Positions 10,310 to 18,998 of a stretch of 64,000 nucleotides of DNA are shown piece by piece. The translations under genes and the position numbers were made by a program. The notes beneath the pieces were generated by a model, which was given only the letters and a program-made list of their open reading frames with translations, was not told the DNA's origin and did no database searches. The stretch is from the NCBI GenBank assembly GCA_044368575.1, contig JBIPPH010000007.1:4697-68696 (forward strand). The letters are read 5' to 3'. This DNA comes from JABMMZ01 sp044368575. GTDB taxonomy: Bacteria; Bacteroidota; Bacteroidia; NS11-12g; UBA955. Positions within the stretch are counted from its first letter, which is position 1. Each line of letters begins with the position of its first letter.

Positions 10310-11020
10310 ATGCCATTAGCCTATAAAAGTGTGTTGTATTTAGTGCCCATTCCAATCAATGAGGCAGATGTTCATTGGAGCATTCCTCAAAAAGTGATTG
10401 AAAAGATACAATCTATCCCTTGTTTTATTGTTGAAAACGCCAAAACAGCTAGGCATTATTTAAAACGCGTTCACCCCGGAATAGTATGGGATAAGGTCCA
10501 TATAGAAGAAATGGACAAACACAACATGGCGCAGCAAATGAACACCTTTAAGACCTTGTTTAAAACCTATCCTGAAATTGGTTTAATGTCTGAGGCTGGT
10601 TTACCTTGTATAGCAGATCCTGGCAATAGCATAGTGCAATTGGCGCATGCGCAACAAGTGAGAGTAAGTCCTTTAACAGGGCCATCATCTATTGTATTGG
10701 CCCTAATCGCAAGCGGTTTGAACGGACAATCATTCAAGTTTAATGGCTACTTGCCAAGTAAAACAGAGGAAAAACGCAAGCAATTATTGCTGTTAGAAAA
10801 ACAATGTATTCATACCACACAATTGTTTATTGAAGCGCCCTACAGAAATGAACAAATGCTCAAAGACTTGACCCAAATGTTACAAGCTAATACTAAATTG
10901 CTCATTGCTTTTGATATTGGTGGCGAACAAGAAATGATCATTTGTCAACCTGTTCAATGGTATAGAAACAATACCATTCAATTGGGCAAAACACCTTGTA
11001 TGTTTGGAATAGGCAATTAA
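10310..11020 (+). CDS. RsmI-like SAM-dependent methyltransferase (tetrapyrrole methylase fold)
   Basis: The 236-residue product resembles RsmI, the 16S rRNA 2'-O-methyltransferase acting on C1402. Visible motifs are SEAGLPCIADPG and SPLTGPSSIVLALIASGL, the SAM-binding and fold signatures of the family, and FNGYLPSK. It is shorter than E. coli RsmI (286 residues), and Bacteroidota commonly carry such a short paralogue, so the substrate is not certain. The start is the ATG at 10310; an in-frame TTG at 10256 would give a longer but poorly supported N-terminus. It is divergent from the PorU2-like gene across 57 bases and its stop abuts the stop of the next convergent gene. Confidence 0.8.
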   Translation: MPLAYKSVLYLVPIPINEADVHWSIPQKVIEKIQSIPCFIVENAKTARHYLKRVHPGIVWDKVHIEEMDKHNMAQQMNTFKTLFKTYPEIGLMSEAGLPCIADPGNSIVQLAHAQQVRVSPLTGPSSIVLALIASGLNGQSFKFNGYLPSKTEEKRKQLLLLEKQCIHTTQLFIEAPYRNEQMLKDLTQMLQANTKLLIAFDIGGEQEMIICQPVQWYRNNTIQLGKTPCMFGIGN

Positions 11021-12715
11021 TTAAACACTGGTAATGGCGTTTATAACGCCCTCAAGTGTTAATTGAATGAACACATTTCTGAACCTTAGAGACCAAAGGG
11101 CAAAAATCACTAATCCAGTCAATAGACTTATAATAAGGCCTTTGCTAAACAAAGGATTTTGATAGCTTAAACTGCCTTTCCCTGAGGCTTGCTGTATGGC
11201 CAATAAGCCATTGTGATTGGTTAATTTACCCTGGCCTTTCAGTTGCCATTGAGATTGGTAACGCATATTCAATATTACCATAGAATCTGTGGCAGTGTAG
11301 TCTATTTTCTTAGGGCTAAATGATTGAAGACTTGCTCCGGAAATGAAGGTGTTTAGGGTGTCGCCCACTGGTTTTAAGTGCAAAGGCTCATACGCATTGA
11401 CAACGAAATTTTGCTGCTGAATTTGTGGAAACATCAAGTCCTTTTCGGTTTTCAATTTAACCACTGCGTGTTTAGACTGCACACTGGCAATAGTCTCTAT
11501 TCTTGGGCTAAAAACCATGCCATTGCTGATAGAAAAATAATTTAAACCTTGGCTCAAAGTAAAACCAATTAAAATAATGTAAATCAGTTTTTTATCATGG
11601 TATAACGATAGGGTTTTAACACAGAGGACTGCGCCAGCAAATAAACTGATTAATCCGATGCGATAAGGGGCTCGAATACCATCAAAAATACCGACAAAAT
11701 GATGCAAAACGTACCAAGGATTCACCATGCTCGGAAAATTGCCTAAATTGATCCATACTACCGCAATTGAAAGTATCAACCATGTTTTAAAGCCTTTAAT
11801 GGCTTTGATTTTATACAAGGCTAAGAGTATAAGTATGAGTGGAAATCCGATACTGATTTCATGCCATTGATGAGGGGTTTTGCTGTCTATAGGGTAATCT
11901 AACCAAGCGCATAGCCAAACCAAAGGAGATATACTGCTATCATCAGTTACCAATCTGGGTTGGGTTTGCCATAAATCCATGGCGGGTATAATCTTCCAGG
12001 CGTTTAATAACAAGGCCACCACAAAGGCAAAACACATATACAGTAACCATTTGCTTTTAACGGTTTTATTCAACCACAAACCAATGCTCCACAAACACAA
12101 ACTCAATACAATGAAGATGAATATTAAAGGCGCACCGCCAGCTATCGGTAAGGCTAATATCAAACTGCCTTTTATCCAGGCATTGAATTTCCCAGATTGT
12201 TTAAACACATCAAACCAATAGAAACACCATGGTAACCAATAAGCATGCATAAAATTAGAATGCCCAGCCTCCCAAATATGCCTGCTAAAGTATGAGGCGC
12301 TTAGGGTAATTAAACTCATGCAAAGGTTAATGAATTGATCTGATTGCAAACGATTAAACCATTTGAAAAAGCCCCAGAAGCCAATCAACATAGATAGGAA
12401 TACACTGAACTTCAATCCGTAAAATGTGCCCAATAACAAAACAGGAATAAAGTAAATGGAAACCACTACAGACTGTGGGTTGGCATCCATATCGCTACCA
12501 AAGGCTGCATAAGGCTGATAACTCGGCCATTGATGGTAATCAACAATGCTTGACCTTGCCATTTCAAAGGTTGAATAGGTTAGATCCCAGTCACCTTTGC
12601 CATAAAATCCCCATTGACGCGGCACAATCAAATTGCTGATCAAAAGGCACCAAAGCAGGGCAATGGCCCAAATCTTTGCCTTTGAATCTATGGCTTTGTG
12701 AATGCGCTCAATCAT
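11021..12715 (-). CDS. Polytopic membrane protein, possible GT-C glycosyltransferase (YfhO-like)
   Basis: A 564-residue protein with about 12 hydrophobic segments. After the first helix comes a loop with GDWDLTY and YAAFGSDMDANPQS, an acidic loop position typical of GT-C enzymes and YfhO-like proteins; the C-terminal part (about 390-530) is a soluble, probably periplasmic domain followed by one last helix. I cannot assign a reaction. It sits directly downstream of the metK terminator (only five bases between the end of the T-run and its ATG), so it must rely on read-through or on a promoter inside metK. Its stop abuts that of the convergent RsmI-like gene. Confidence 0.65.
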   Translation of the reverse strand: MIERIHKAIDSKAKIWAIALLWCLLISNLIVPRQWGFYGKGDWDLTYSTFEMARSSIVDYHQWPSYQPYAAFGSDMDANPQSVVVSIYFIPVLLLGTFYGLKFSVFLSMLIGFWGFFKWFNRLQSDQFINLCMSLITLSASYFSRHIWEAGHSNFMHAYWLPWCFYWFDVFKQSGKFNAWIKGSLILALPIAGGAPLIFIFIVLSLCLWSIGLWLNKTVKSKWLLYMCFAFVVALLLNAWKIIPAMDLWQTQPRLVTDDSSISPLVWLCAWLDYPIDSKTPHQWHEISIGFPLILILLALYKIKAIKGFKTWLILSIAVVWINLGNFPSMVNPWYVLHHFVGIFDGIRAPYRIGLISLFAGAVLCVKTLSLYHDKKLIYIILIGFTLSQGLNYFSISNGMVFSPRIETIASVQSKHAVVKLKTEKDLMFPQIQQQNFVVNAYEPLHLKPVGDTLNTFISGASLQSFSPKKIDYTATDSMVILNMRYQSQWQLKGQGKLTNHNGLLAIQQASGKGSLSYQNPLFSKGLIISLLTGLVIFALWSLRFRNVFIQLTLEGVINAITSV

Positions 12716-12720
12716 ATCGT

Positions 12721-12745
12721 AAAAAAGGGGCCTTGTGAGCCCCTT
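12721..12745 (-). terminator. Intrinsic terminator of metK
   Basis: Read on the minus strand, a 7-bp stem (AAGGGGC paired with GCCCCTT at 12739-12745 and 12725-12731) with a 7-base loop is followed by a run of T. It lies directly after the metK stop codon and just before the start of the next gene on that strand. Confidence 0.85.
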
Positions 12746-12749
12746 GATC

Positions 12750-14003
12750 TTATTTCAATTTGAAAGCTTTTTTTACTTTATCAACGTAATCTAGTTTTTC
12801 CCAAGTGAATAATTCAACCTTAACAGATTTGGTTTTTCCTTCAGGAGATTTAAACGTTTTGGTAACCACTTTAGATTCTCTACCCATGTGACCATATGCT
12901 GCAGTCTCACTGTAGATAGGGTTTCTTAACTTTAAACGTTGTTCGATAAAGTATGGACGCATGTCAAAAATCTCAGCAACGATTTTGCCGATTTCGCCAT
13001 CAGTCATTTTAACTTTAGAGGTACCGTAAGTATTGACATTGATACTGGTTGGTTTTGCTACACCAATGGCATAACTCACTTGAACCAATACTTCTTTACA
13101 TAAACCTGCAGCCACTAAGTTTTTAGCAATGTGACGTGTTGCATAGGCAGCGCTTCTATCAACCTTTGAAGGATCTTTTCCGCTGAAAGCACCACCACCA
13201 TGAGCACCTTTGCCACCGTATGTATCAACAATAATTTTACGACCTGTTAAACCAGTATCGCCATGCGGACCACCAATCACAAATTTGCCAGTAGGGTTAA
13301 TGTGATAAGTGATTTTATCATTGAATAATTTCTTGTATTTAGGGTATTTGGCTTTTACTCTTGGGATAAGAATATCAACCATGTCCTTTTTGATTTTAGC
13401 CAACATCTTAGCTTCTGAATCGAAGTCATCGTGTTGAGTTGAAATCACTATGGCATCAATTCTAACGGGTTCGTTTTTATCATTATACTCAAGGGTTACT
13501 TGGCTTTTAGCATCAGGTCTTAAGTATTTAATGGCTTTGTTTTCTCTTCTTAACGCTGCTAATTCAATTAGAATTTTATGCGATAAATCAAGGGCTAACG
13601 GCATGTAGTTATCCGTTTCAACTGAGGCATAACCAAACATCATACCTTGGTCACCAGCACCTTGTTCTTCTTTTTTCTTTTTATCAACGCCTTGGTTAAT
13701 GTCTGAAGATTGTTCGTGAATGGCAGACAATACACCACAAGAATTGGCTTCAAACATGTATTCACTTTTGGTGTAACCGATTTTCTTGATCACATCTCTA
13801 GCGATGGTTTGAACATCGAGGTAAGCTGATGATTTTACCTCACCAGCTAAAACCACTTGTCCTGTTGTTACCAGGGTTTCACAAGCCACTTTACTTTGTG
13901 GGTCAAACGCAAGAAAATTGTCAATGAGGGCATCACTGATTTGGTCGGCCACTTTATCTGGGTGTCCTTCTGATACCGATTCTGAGGTAAATAAATAAGG
14001 CAT
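12750..14003 (-). CDS. metK: S-adenosylmethionine synthetase
   Basis: Cytoplasmic enzyme making SAM from methionine and ATP. The 417-residue protein shows the N-terminal motif GHPDKVADQISDALID, the hexapeptide GAGDQG followed by MMFGYA, and the P-loop-like GGGAFSGKDPSKVDRSAAY. It is longer than the E. coli enzyme (384 residues), partly because of a lysine-rich insertion just before GAGDQG. The gene is a single transcription unit: a full promoter lies upstream (14055-14024) and an intrinsic terminator follows directly. SAM made here would supply, among others, the RsmI-like methylase and the SET-domain protein in this window. Confidence 0.97.
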   Translation of the reverse strand: MPYLFTSESVSEGHPDKVADQISDALIDNFLAFDPQSKVACETLVTTGQVVLAGEVKSSAYLDVQTIARDVIKKIGYTKSEYMFEANSCGVLSAIHEQSSDINQGVDKKKKEEQGAGDQGMMFGYASVETDNYMPLALDLSHKILIELAALRRENKAIKYLRPDAKSQVTLEYNDKNEPVRIDAIVISTQHDDFDSEAKMLAKIKKDMVDILIPRVKAKYPKYKKLFNDKITYHINPTGKFVIGGPHGDTGLTGRKIIVDTYGGKGAHGGGAFSGKDPSKVDRSAAYATRHIAKNLVAAGLCKEVLVQVSYAIGVAKPTSINVNTYGTSKVKMTDGEIGKIVAEIFDMRPYFIEQRLKLRNPIYSETAAYGHMGRESKVVTKTFKSPEGKTKSVKVELFTWEKLDYVDKVKKAFKLK

Positions 14004-14023
14004 AAGTTTTACAAATAGTTGTG

Positions 14024-14055
14024 CAAAAGTAAGCGATTAATTGAATGTTTGCAAA
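14024..14055 (-). promoter_or_regulatory. Bacteroidota-type promoter of metK
   Basis: On the minus strand TTTG (14055-14052), 20 bases, then TACTTTTG (14031-14024), matching the TTTG / TAnnTTTG consensus of the Bacteroidota primary sigma factor. The predicted start is about 14 bases before the metK ATG. Confidence 0.75.
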
Positions 14056-14070
14056 GAAGTAATCCGCGGC

Positions 14071-15303
14071 TTAATGATGAATGGTTTCACCTTCCATTTT
14101 ACTAACGGCTACAGTGGCTACAGCGTTTCCAACCACGTTAGTGGCTGTTCTGCCCATGTCTAAAAACTGATCAATAGGCAACAACAAGGCTAAGCCTGCC
14201 TCTGGTATACCAAATCCTGCAACAGTGGCAGCAATCACTACTAAAGAGGCTCTGGGCACACCAGCAATCCCTTTACTGGTTACCATCAGCACCAATAGCA
14301 TGGTGATTTGTTGTGATATACTCAAGTCAATACCATAAGCTTGCGCTATCAATAATGAACCGAAGGTCATATACATCATGCTGCCATCGAGGTTAAATGA
14401 ATACCCCAGTGGTAAAACAAAACTGCTGATTTTTTCTTTGACGCCAAATCGATCTAATTGGTTCAATAATTTTGGGTAAGCAGACTCACTGCTAGCAGTC
14501 GCAAAGGCTAGCATCAAAGGCTCTTTAATATGGCTTAATAAAGACCAAGTTTTTTGCTTGATCATGAGATAACAAAAGCCGATTAATACCACCCAAAGGA
14601 GCGCTAAACCGCCGTAAAAAACAGCAATCAATTTGCTGTAATCCGCCAAGATGCCAATTCCTTTTTCAGCAATTACTACTGAAATAGAAGAAAATACAGC
14701 AAGTGGGGCCAACCACATAATGTAATTGGTAAGTTTAAGCATTGCATGGGCCAATGAATCCATCATGGCAATCATAGGTTTGCCTTTTTCGCCAGTGGCA
14801 GATAAGGCCAAGCCAAAAAACACTGAAAATACAACGATTTGCAAGACTGTTTTGTGGGTTGATAAAGCCACTACAATATTTTCAGGGAACAATTGATCAA
14901 TGAAGTGTAATAAGGTAAATTCCTGGGTTTGAATTTGACTGCTACTTAGGTGTTGTACCTGATCGGTAAAGGCTGCTCCAGGCTGAAGCGTGTTGACTAA
15001 AACCAAGCCCAAGGTTAAAGACATTAAACTCGCAAATACAAACCAAGCTATGGTTTTTACGCCCATTCGGCCAACTGATTTAGCATCGCCAATATTGGCC
15101 ACACCAACTACCAAGGTGCTTAATACCAAAGGTCCAATAATGAGCTTGATGAGTTTAAGAAACACATAGCTACCCAGTTTAGTGTTGTCAATATACAATT
15201 GCAAACTGCTAGGGTCATTATGGAATAAATGGTTAACAATGGCGCCAGCAATTATACCGCCAATAAGTCCTGCTAAAATCCAATAGGTGAGTTTGTTTTT
15301 CAT
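14071..15303 (-). CDS. Dicarboxylate/amino acid:cation symporter (DAACS, GltP/DctA family)
   Basis: A 410-residue inner-membrane transporter using Na+ or H+ to take up glutamate, aspartate or C4-dicarboxylates. Family signatures in order: ATASSESAYPKLL, then GYSFNLDGSMMYM, then GIAGVPRAS in the second hairpin, and DMGRTATNVVGNAVATVAVSK in the last helix. The Arg in GRTATN is what amino-acid (acidic) transporters usually have. I chose the ATG at 15303, four bases after the radA stop; an upstream in-frame ATG at 15327 would overlap radA. It is probably co-transcribed with radA and ends 68 bases before metK. Confidence 0.9.
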   Translation of the reverse strand: MKNKLTYWILAGLIGGIIAGAIVNHLFHNDPSSLQLYIDNTKLGSYVFLKLIKLIIGPLVLSTLVVGVANIGDAKSVGRMGVKTIAWFVFASLMSLTLGLVLVNTLQPGAAFTDQVQHLSSSQIQTQEFTLLHFIDQLFPENIVVALSTHKTVLQIVVFSVFFGLALSATGEKGKPMIAMMDSLAHAMLKLTNYIMWLAPLAVFSSISVVIAEKGIGILADYSKLIAVFYGGLALLWVVLIGFCYLMIKQKTWSLLSHIKEPLMLAFATASSESAYPKLLNQLDRFGVKEKISSFVLPLGYSFNLDGSMMYMTFGSLLIAQAYGIDLSISQQITMLLVLMVTSKGIAGVPRASLVVIAATVAGFGIPEAGLALLLPIDQFLDMGRTATNVVGNAVATVAVSKMEGETIHH

Positions 15304-15307
15304 AGCG

Positions 15308-16675
15308 TTATCCGAATAAATATTCAAAGGCTTCTTCTATTTTGCCAATTTGTACCAATTCAATTTTATTGGCGTTACTCTGAATGCCTTTGTTGTATTT
15401 TGAAATCATAATGGCTTTGAAGCCCAGTTTTTCTGCCTCTAATATCCTTTGCTCAATTCTGGCAACCGCTCTTACTTCACCACTCAAGCCTACCTCGCCA
15501 GCAAAGGCAATGTGTTTGTCAATGGCAATGTTTTGGTAAGAAGATAAGATAGAAGCCACTATGCCTAAATCCAGCCCAGGGTCTTCTAATTTCATACCGC
15601 CAGCAATGTTGATGAACACATCTTTCACGCCCAATTGAAAGCCACAGCGTTTTTCAAGTACGGCCAACAACATACTCAATCGTCTTAAATCAAAACCGTT
15701 TGAGGTTCTTTGCGGTGTACCATAAACAGCTGAGCTCACCAAAGCTTGTGTTTCAAGTAAGATGGGTCTTATGCCTTCTACTGCACAACTAATTGATATG
15801 CCACTCAATACTTCATCGCGCTCACTGATTAGGATTTCGGAAGGGTTCTCAATGGCTCTTAGACCATTGCCTTTCATTTCATAGATGCCAATTTCACTGG
15901 CAGATCCAAATCTGTTTTTAAGGGTTCGAAGTATGCGGTAGTTGTAATGTCTGTCGCCTTCAAATTGCAGCACAGTATCAACCATATGCTCTAACACTTT
16001 CGGACCTGCAATATTGCCATCTTTATTGATGTGTCCGATTAAGAATACCGGAATGCCTGTGGTTTTAGCAAAGCGCAATAACTCTGCAGTGCATTCTTTT
16101 ATTTGACTGATACTGCCCGGAGGAGAATCAATTAATTCGCTTGATAAAGTTTGAACGGAATCAATAATAAGCAATTCTGGCAAGTCGCCATTTAGCAGGG
16201 TCAATAAATTGCTCAGTGAGGTTTCACAAATCACATAGCAATCACTGTTTTGAATGCCTATGCGCTCTGCCCTCATTTTAAGCTGGGTCTCACTTTCTTC
16301 GCCGCTCACGTAATACACTTTCTTGTGCATTTGCAAGGCTAGCTGAAGTAATAATGTTGATTTGCCAATGCCGGGTTCACCACCAATTAACGTGATGGAG
16401 CCTGCAACTAATCCGCCACCTAAAACTCTGTTGAGTTCGTTGTCTGTTAAGTTGTAGCGCTGTTCTTCACCTTCTACTATGCTTTGTATGTTTTTGGCTT
16501 CTGCTTTTTGTTGGCTTGATTTGCCCCAAAGTTGTTTGGCAGATCCGTTGTTACTTTTTTGAACCACTTCTTCGGTGAAACTGTTCCAAGCCTCACAAGC
16601 CGGACATTTTCCTAACCATTTACTAGCAGAATGACCACAGTTTTTACAAAAATATTTTACAACAGCCTTAGACAT
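15308..16675 (-). CDS. radA: DNA repair protein RadA
   Basis: A 455-residue RecA-like helicase/branch-migration protein. An N-terminal zinc ribbon is formed by C10, C13, C24 and C27; Walker A is GGEPGIGKST around 98-107; the RadA-specific KNRFG motif is at 253-257; the C-terminal part is the Lon-protease-like domain. The start is the ATG at 16675, where the zinc ribbon begins as usual; an in-frame ATG 45 bases upstream (16720) would add an unconserved tail. It is the first gene of a two-gene unit with the DAACS symporter, with no obvious functional link. Confidence 0.95.
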   Translation of the reverse strand: MSKAVVKYFCKNCGHSASKWLGKCPACEAWNSFTEEVVQKSNNGSAKQLWGKSSQQKAEAKNIQSIVEGEEQRYNLTDNELNRVLGGGLVAGSITLIGGEPGIGKSTLLLQLALQMHKKVYYVSGEESETQLKMRAERIGIQNSDCYVICETSLSNLLTLLNGDLPELLIIDSVQTLSSELIDSPPGSISQIKECTAELLRFAKTTGIPVFLIGHINKDGNIAGPKVLEHMVDTVLQFEGDRHYNYRILRTLKNRFGSASEIGIYEMKGNGLRAIENPSEILISERDEVLSGISISCAVEGIRPILLETQALVSSAVYGTPQRTSNGFDLRRLSMLLAVLEKRCGFQLGVKDVFINIAGGMKLEDPGLDLGIVASILSSYQNIAIDKHIAFAGEVGLSGEVRAVARIEQRILEAEKLGFKAIMISKYNKGIQSNANKIELVQIGKIEEAFEYLFG

Positions 16676-16785
16676 AATCAGCCTTACAAAAGTGCAAGAT
16701 AAATTGTAAAGCAGCATCATTTTTAATGGAATTGTTTAAAACTATTTTGTCGTTTTTTACTCAGCGATATCAGTAAATAATTGCC

Positions 16786-16793
16786 TACATTTG
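16786..16793 (+). promoter_or_regulatory. -7 promoter element upstream of exbB
   Basis: TACATTTG matches TAnnTTTG exactly and lies 18 bases before the exbB ATG. No convincing TTTG was found at the usual -33 distance, so the call is moderate. Confidence 0.45.
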
Positions 16794-16811
16794 AAATTGA
16801 ATTGTTGCGCC

Positions 16812-17564
16812 ATGAAATTTAGATTATTGACCCTATTCTTACTGTTTTTAGTCAGTTTGCAGTTAAGCTCTGCACAAACACCATCGACTTCACAAACGAC
16901 AGTCAACTCCATTGAAAACACTGTTGATGCGCCTTCGAGCCATCAGATGATCAAAGAAAAATTTATTGAGGGTGACCCCATTTGGATGACGCCTGTATTG
17001 ATCTGTTTATTACTGGGTTTAACCATAGTAATTGAACGCATTATGACCCTGTATGCAGCCAATATTCAAGTGGAAACTTTTTATAATGATTTTGAAAAAA
17101 CCCTTCAAACTCAGGGACTTGATGCCGCCAAAACACTGTGTCAAACTACCAAAGGTCCTGTGGCTAAAATCTATTATGAGGGCATAGACCGTTTGCCAGA
17201 AGGCGTTGAGAAGGTCGAAGCCGCCATGCAAGCGCATGGTTCTGTTCAAATGGGTCAGATGGAAAAGGGTTTGGTATGGATTTCTTTGTTTATTGCCTTA
17301 TCGCCTATGCTAGGATTTTTAGGTACTGTAGTAGGGATGATTCAAGCTTTTGATACCATTGCGAGTGTGGGTGATATTTCACCAACCATAGTAGCTGACG
17401 GTATTAAAGTTGCTTTGTTAACCACCGTTGCAGGTTTAATTGTAGCCATTATTTTACAAGTGTTTTACAATTTAATTGTGTCTAAAATTGACAGCATAGC
17501 CAATGATATGGAACAAGCTTCAATCAAATTAATTGACATCGTGGTTAAAAATAAATTGGCATGA
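16812..17564 (+). CDS. exbB: ExbB/TolQ/MotA-family proton channel protein
   Basis: A 250-residue protein with an N-terminal signal-like segment, a first helix near residues 50-70 and two further long helices (about 155-185 and 195-225) with LGFLGTVVGMIQAF and the downstream SPTIVADGIKVALLTTVAGLIVAI, the hallmark of ExbB/TolQ. Together with ExbD it forms the proton-driven motor that energises TonB-dependent outer-membrane uptake. The ATG at 16812 is preferred over a TTG at 16791 that lies inside the promoter element. It starts a four-gene operon and overlaps the next gene by ATGA. Confidence 0.93.
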   Translation: MKFRLLTLFLLFLVSLQLSSAQTPSTSQTTVNSIENTVDAPSSHQMIKEKFIEGDPIWMTPVLICLLLGLTIVIERIMTLYAANIQVETFYNDFEKTLQTQGLDAAKTLCQTTKGPVAKIYYEGIDRLPEGVEKVEAAMQAHGSVQMGQMEKGLVWISLFIALSPMLGFLGTVVGMIQAFDTIASVGDISPTIVADGIKVALLTTVAGLIVAIILQVFYNLIVSKIDSIANDMEQASIKLIDIVVKNKLA

Positions 17565-17986
17565 AGCTGCGCTTAAATAAGTCATTTTTAATAGGGCTTT
17601 TGATTGCCTTTATTGCAGTGTTAATCTTATGGATATACAACAGTGCATACAAGGCTCAAGAACTACCTATTCAAATAGGATTGTACGTTATGTATGGCCT
17701 ATTGATACTTGCTATAATAGCTGCAATTGGATTGTTTTCCAAGGGTTTTCAATTATCAGGTTGGAGTAAAATTAGTATTTATGTGTTATCGCTCTTGTTG
17801 TTTTTGTTGGTCTTAGGATATGCCCTAGATGCCGGTGAATTAAACCCTGAGTATTTGAAATATGGCATCGATACAGTCTTTGAATCGAAATGTGTGGGTG
17901 CGGTTGTATTTACCAGTAAATTAATGATCGTATTGGCTGCTCTTACTGCAGTTTTAGCCTCTATTAGAGCATTCATAAAACAATAG
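17561..17986 (+). CDS. Small four-helix membrane protein in the exb operon
   Basis: A 141-residue protein made almost entirely of four hydrophobic helices joined by short loops. I do not recognise the family. It starts in the exbB stop codon (ATGA) and ends seven bases before exbD, so it is translated with the motor genes. Its constant place between exbB and exbD suggests an accessory subunit or assembly factor of the ExbB-ExbD complex; this is inference from position only. Confidence 0.75.
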   Translation: MKLRLNKSFLIGLLIAFIAVLILWIYNSAYKAQELPIQIGLYVMYGLLILAIIAAIGLFSKGFQLSGWSKISIYVLSLLLFLLVLGYALDAGELNPEYLKYGIDTVFESKCVGAVVFTSKLMIVLAALTAVLASIRAFIKQ

Positions 17987-17993
17987 TTAATCA

Positions 17994-18533
17994 ATGCCAA
18001 GACAAAGACGATCTATACCTGAAATCAATGCCGGCTCTATGGCTGATATTGCTTTTTTGTTATTGATCTTCTTTTTAGTGACCACCAGCATCATCGATGA
18101 GAAAGGTTTAAGCGTCAAATTACCGGCCTTACCAAAAGCCCAGCAATCGCCGCCCATAGTTCAAAAACGCAATGTTTATGAAGTATACATCAATGATCAA
18201 AACCAATTCATGGTGCAAGGCCAAGTTCAAACTTTAACTGCCATTCAAAAGCAAGTTATTCAGTTCATTGATAACCCTCAACAAGACCCGAATTTGAGCG
18301 TTTCTCCTCAAGAGGCAGTACTGCTTATACATACGGATGCCAAAGCCAGTTATGGTCAATACATTGCCTTGCAAAACGGCCTCAAAACAGTCTATCAAAC
18401 CTTAAGAGAACAATACAGTAAAACGACTTTTGACAAACATTATAACGATTTGCCAAACGCTAGTGCCGAGCGTTTAAAAGTCGATCAAGTTTACCCAATG
18501 AATATTGCTGAATCAGATTTAACCAATCCCTAA
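17994..18533 (+). CDS. exbD: ExbD/TolR biopolymer transport protein (first copy)
   Basis: A 179-residue protein with a short cytoplasmic N-terminus, one transmembrane helix (ADIAFLLLIFFLVTTSII) and a periplasmic domain. D18 at the start of the helix is the proton-carrying aspartate expected of ExbD/TolR. It follows the four-helix protein by seven bases and is directly joined to a second exbD, an arrangement known in Bacteroidota where two different ExbD proteins may form mixed dimers. Confidence 0.92.
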   Translation: MPRQRRSIPEINAGSMADIAFLLLIFFLVTTSIIDEKGLSVKLPALPKAQQSPPIVQKRNVYEVYINDQNQFMVQGQVQTLTAIQKQVIQFIDNPQQDPNLSVSPQEAVLLIHTDAKASYGQYIALQNGLKTVYQTLREQYSKTTFDKHYNDLPNASAERLKVDQVYPMNIAESDLTNP

Positions 18534-18998
18534 ATGAGTAAGTTTAGAAGAAGACATAGTTCGGATCAACCCAGTATCAATACGGCATCTTTGCCAGATA
18601 TTGTGTTCATGCTCTTGTTCTTCTTCATGGTGGTAACTAAACTAAAAAAAGACGATGTTAAAGTTGCTGTCGCTTTGCCAAAAGCCTCAGAGTCGGTTAA
18701 GTTTGAAAACAAACAGAACGGCGCCTATATTCACATTGGCAAACCAGTTGATACAACTATGTTTGGCAGTGCTATAAGGGTGCAAATCAACGATGCATTT
18801 ATTGAGCCTAATGCTCTGGCGCATTGGATACAAGAAGACATGAAACGCTTGCCTAAAACGGCATTAGCAACCTATACAGTAGCCATTAGAGCAGATGCTG
18901 ATGTACCAATGGGGATGGTATCAGAAATCAAGCAACAGCTGAGAACAGCAAATGCGCTGCAAGTAGTTTATTCGACTCAAAAAGCAATTACCAAATAA
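18534..18998 (+). CDS. exbD: ExbD/TolR biopolymer transport protein (second copy)
   Basis: A 154-residue paralogue of the preceding ExbD. The helix PDIVFMLLFFFMVVT carries the expected aspartate (D22). The periplasmic part differs clearly from the first copy, so this is an old duplication rather than a recent one. Its ATG follows immediately after the TAA of the first copy. The last 11 bases overlap the convergent M13 peptidase gene. No tonB is found in the window. Confidence 0.91.
   Translation: MSKFRRRHSSDQPSINTASLPDIVFMLLFFFMVVTKLKKDDVKVAVALPKASESVKFENKQNGAYIHIGKPVDTTMFGSAIRVQINDAFIEPNALAHWIQEDMKRLPKTALATYTVAIRADADVPMGMVSEIKQQLRTANALQVVYSTQKAITK

Noticed and set aside
14071..15327. Start of the DAACS symporter at 15327
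   Set aside because: It would overlap radA and add residues before the first helix; the ATG at 15303 four bases after radA is more natural.
16676..16720. Longer RadA beginning at 16720
   Set aside because: The zinc ribbon of RadA normally starts within about ten residues of the N-terminus, as from the ATG at 16675.
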